A stretch of 8,481 bases of DNA. Origin: JALSHZ01 sp964439815 (GTDB lineage Bacteria; Pseudomonadota; Gammaproteobacteria; UWMA-0217). The DNA is taken from positions 1 through 8,481 of the forward strand of contig CAYTPO010000156.1 in assembly GCA_964439815.1 (NCBI GenBank). Reading direction: 5' to 3'. The notes beneath the pieces were generated by a model that was not told where the DNA came from, did not search any database, and was given only the letters and a program-made list of their open reading frames with translations. The position numbers and the translations under genes are program-made. Shown one piece after another: positions 6,394 to 8,481 of the stretch (the stretch's first letter is position 1; every line of letters begins with the position of its first letter).

Positions 6394-8168
6394 GCTGGCT
6401 CCGACTACGAAAAGCACATCGGCACATGGAAAGGATAACGCCGGATTTCACGATGAATCACCAATTCCTGCACTCGCAGGGAGACGGCCCTGCCCTGCGT
6501 ATCGGCATCATCAGCTGCAATCAGACCATCCCGGCCTTTGCCCGGCAGATTCTCGAGGATATTGCTGCCAGCGATTTTGCACATACTGTCTGTGTCATCG
6601 ACTGTTGTGACAAGTCATCTCCCAATAAACCCTTCCACTGGATCAAGACACTGGTGGCCACGCTGGGCGACAGCAGCAAACGCCACTGTCTTTTCTACAA
6701 AGCCTACCAGACGCTGATCGAGCCATTGCATCCGATCTCTCCGGATCCACTGGAAAAGGTCCCGTTTGATGACCTCATCGATAGCGAAAACATAATACGA
6801 ACCACCATCGGAATATCCCGTTCCACGCTGCAGGCTGACAAATCCGGGGCAATCCGGCCACCACCCGATATCGATGTACTACTCGATTTCAGCACCCTCA
6901 AACCTGATGCCATACACCCGATCAAGGCCAGAGATGGCATCTGGTTCTATCGTCTGGGCGAAGGCCACCGCCTTACCAACGACACCAATCTCATCGCCAG
7001 CGTACTGGAAGATCCGGCGAGCACGGCGAGGATCATGCTGGAAAGGGAAGAGAGTTCCTCTCGACCTCCCACAATTCTTGCCGAGGCCTATTTTTCGCTG
7101 ACCCCCAACCTGTCAGCCCGTCACAACCGCTTTCCACCCTACTGGGGCACAACGCATTTCGTGATCGAGAAGCTCCGGGAACTGCATCAGAGCGGACAGG
7201 CCAGGAGCATTGCCGATGAACCCGCCATTACCGACGCCCCGGCATTGGCCTCACCAACCAATCAGCAGGTTATTTCCTACCAGCGCCAACGCATAGCGCG
7301 CACGCTCTCCCGCCTGCCAACCGCCATTCGCAAGGGACAGTTTTCGTTGCACTGGCAAATAGCGATACGCCAGTCAGCCACCCCGCTGCTGAACGAGCAG
7401 GATGAGAAGGCAGCACTAAAGCAGTTCAAGTGGCTGCAAAGCCCCCCCAACCATTTCTGGGCCGATCCTTTTCTGCTGGAATACGAAGGCAGTACCTGGC
7501 TGTTCTTTGAAGATTTCGACATTTTGCAGGAAAAAGGGAAAATCGCCTGTGGCCGGATCGACGACAATGGAGATCTGATCGAGGTACAAACCGTACTGGA
7601 GCGCGATTACCACCTCTCCTTCCCGCTGGTTTTCCGGCATCAGGGGAAAATCTACATGGTGCCCGAATCTGCACATCACCAGCGCGTGGATCTTTTTTAT
7701 GCCCGCCACTTTCCGGAAGACTGGGTACTGGAGAAGCAACTGCTCGATGTCAGTGTCGTGGATGCAACCCTGTATCAGCATGCCGGTCGCTGGTGGATGC
7801 TGGCTTCACCCATGGCTGTTCCCGGCCATACACCCATGACCTGCCTGTGGACTGCAGAACAACTCACCGGGGAATGGGCTCTGGCACCAGCGGGCACCAT
7901 CAGCAACGACGTACATTATTCCCGTAACGGCGGCTCGATATTCACATGGGAAGACAGCCACTACCGCATCAGCCAGGATTGCTCCCGAGGTTACGGCACC
8001 GCACTATGGTTCAACAAAATACTTCAGTGGGATGCCCGGACATACAAGGAACAACCCTGCCGCCGCATCGACGGACACACCATACCCGGCCTGCTCGGCA
8101 TTCACAGCTACAACCGCACCGGCAACCTCGAAGTGATCGACGGAAAATTCCTGCATCCCGGGCGGTAA
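6390..8168 (+). CDS. Degenerate formyltransferase-like domain fused to GINT1_N-type (glycosidase-like propeller) domain
   Basis: The 592-aa product has two parts. Residues about 36-268 resemble the N-terminal fold of methionyl-tRNA/sugar formyltransferases: a Rossmann-like start LRIGIISCNQTIPAFARQIL (36-55), the strand DIDVLLDFS (160-168) and ARDGIWFYRLGEGHRL (180-195). The usual catalytic Asn-x-His of the HxSLLP segment is replaced there by Trp-Phe-Tyr (185-187), so formyl transfer is doubtful. After a linker, HWQIAIR (321-327) and FWADPFLLEYEGSTWLFFED (356-375) open a five-bladed-propeller-like domain, continuing with GKIYMVPES (419-427), WWMLASP (468-474) and RNGGSIF (512-518). This is the domain named for plant glucosamine inositolphosphorylceramide transferase 1 and is distantly like GH43. 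The start at 6390 is preferred because of its ATGA overlap; in-frame ATGs at 6426 and 6453 are alternatives. As the last gene it probably acts on the same glycan or glycolipid. The domain call is firm, the reaction is not. Confidence 0.8.
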   Translation: MSWLRLRKAHRHMERITPDFTMNHQFLHSQGDGPALRIGIISCNQTIPAFARQILEDIAASDFAHTVCVIDCCDKSSPNKPFHWIKTLVATLGDSSKRHCLFYKAYQTLIEPLHPISPDPLEKVPFDDLIDSENIIRTTIGISRSTLQADKSGAIRPPPDIDVLLDFSTLKPDAIHPIKARDGIWFYRLGEGHRLTNDTNLIASVLEDPASTARIMLEREESSSRPPTILAEAYFSLTPNLSARHNRFPPYWGTTHFVIEKLRELHQSGQARSIADEPAITDAPALASPTNQQVISYQRQRIARTLSRLPTAIRKGQFSLHWQIAIRQSATPLLNEQDEKAALKQFKWLQSPPNHFWADPFLLEYEGSTWLFFEDFDILQEKGKIACGRIDDNGDLIEVQTVLERDYHLSFPLVFRHQGKIYMVPESAHHQRVDLFYARHFPEDWVLEKQLLDVSVVDATLYQHAGRWWMLASPMAVPGHTPMTCLWTAEQLTGEWALAPAGTISNDVHYSRNGGSIFTWEDSHYRISQDCSRGYGTALWFNKILQWDARTYKEQPCRRIDGHTIPGLLGIHSYNRTGNLEVIDGKFLHPGR

Positions 8169-8236
8169 AACACAATTTATCGATTAAGGTTTCAGCCGCC
8201 ACCTTGAACAAGGCAGGGTAACTATTACTCGTTGCA
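8169..8236 (+). other. 3' end of operon, no canonical terminator seen
   Basis: The first 68 bases after the last stop contain only CCTTGAACAAGG (8202-8213), a 5-bp stem with a two-base loop and no T-run, too tight for an intrinsic terminator. Transcription may end at the double hairpin that follows or by Rho. Confidence 0.4.
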
Positions 8237-8315
8237 CAGGATCACCGAGTTGCACTCGGCAATGCCGACTACAAGTCGGCGCTCCAAAACCAAGTAACTT
8301 CGGAATGGCTCAATG
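8237..8315. repeat. 79-bp double-hairpin intergenic repeat, copy 1 (REP/BIME-like)
   Basis: This copy holds two adjacent hairpins: CCGAGT (8245-8250), loop TGC, ACTCGG (8254-8259); and GCCGACT (8264-8270), loop ACA, AGTCGGC (8274-8280). A conserved tail follows (GCTCCAAAACCAAG, then AACTTCGGAATGGCTC). The unit recurs at 8403-8481 with four differences in 79 positions. The arrangement, 3' of an operon in non-coding DNA, is that of dispersed palindromic elements of the REP/BIME kind, which can stop RNA decay or stall transcription and may be moved by RAYT transposases. No transposase is in the window. Confidence 0.85.
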
Positions 8316-8402
8316 AGCAGCTATCAAATCCCTTTACCCAAACCCAAGGTTCCAATGGTGACCGATGCAGCAACAGAAGTAGGAAACCACTTTCAAATCC
8401 CC

Positions 8403-8481
8403 CAGGATCGCCGAGTTGCACTCGGCAATGCCGACTGCAAGTCGGCGCTCCAAAACCAAGCAACTTCGGAATGGCTCGATG
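8403..8481. repeat. 79-bp double-hairpin intergenic repeat, copy 2 (reaches the window edge)
   Basis: The hairpins are GCCGAGT (8410-8416), loop TGC, ACTCGGC (8420-8426) and GCCGACT (8430-8436), loop GCA, AGTCGGC (8440-8446). Here the first stem has 7 bp, whereas in copy 1 the outer G is an A and the stem has 6. All four differences between the copies are transitions. The copy runs to the last base, so the element may continue or repeat again outside the window. The 87 bases between the copies (8316-8402) hold no gene I can support. Confidence 0.85.

Noticed and set aside
7442..7448. Seven-C run inside the last gene (and another at 354-360) as a phase-variation tract
   Set aside because: Seven bases is short for slipped-strand switching, the gene is in frame, and the second run is in non-coding DNA.
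8202..8213. Intrinsic terminator at CCTTGAACAAGG
   Set aside because: Two-base loop, short stem and no following T-run.
8237..8481. CRISPR array
   Set aside because: Only two copies, 79 bp long, with internal double hairpins and an 87-base gap; no cas gene. This fits REP/BIME elements, not CRISPR.

Overview
The window carries one complete, tightly packed operon of six plus-strand genes (about 509-8168). It is preceded by a roughly 500-base AT-richer leader with no convincing gene and followed by about 300 bases of intergenic DNA holding two copies of a double-hairpin repeat. The moderately high GC of the genes, the gene families and the REP-like repeats suggest a proteobacterium, most likely a gammaproteobacterium. 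I cannot name a genus. Nothing points to a plasmid, phage or transposon.

Layout: leader with a Fur-box-like palindrome (70-88) and a 10-bp inverted repeat carrying an ops/RfaH-like GCGGTAGC core (422-462); NodU/CmcH-type O-carbamoyltransferase (509-2239); 147-aa four-helix membrane protein of unknown family (2236-2679); secreted caspase-fold (clan CD) cysteine peptidase homologue (2676-4181); CelD/BcsL-type GNAT acyltransferase (4178-5296); FemAB-like GNAT protein (5293-6393); a fusion of a degenerate formyltransferase-like domain with a GINT1_N-type (glucosamine inositolphosphorylceramide transferase-like) beta-propeller domain (6390-8168); and the repeat region (8237-8481). All five gene junctions are 4-base ATGA overlaps, so the six proteins are probably made in coupled fashion from one message.

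How the genes may work together (inference): several encode enzymes of types that decorate hydroxyl or amino groups of sugars or glycolipids (carbamoyl, acyl or aminoacyl, possibly glycosyl). Such sets usually sit in loci for extracellular polysaccharide, lipopolysaccharide or glycolipid. The unusual members are the exported caspase-like protein and the small membrane protein beside it, which add a possible proteolytic or transpeptidation step at the cell surface. No glycosyltransferase of a standard fold, flippase, polymerase or export gene is present, so any backbone synthesis must be encoded elsewhere. The combination is the best candidate in this window for an undescribed system; its function is not established by the sequence.
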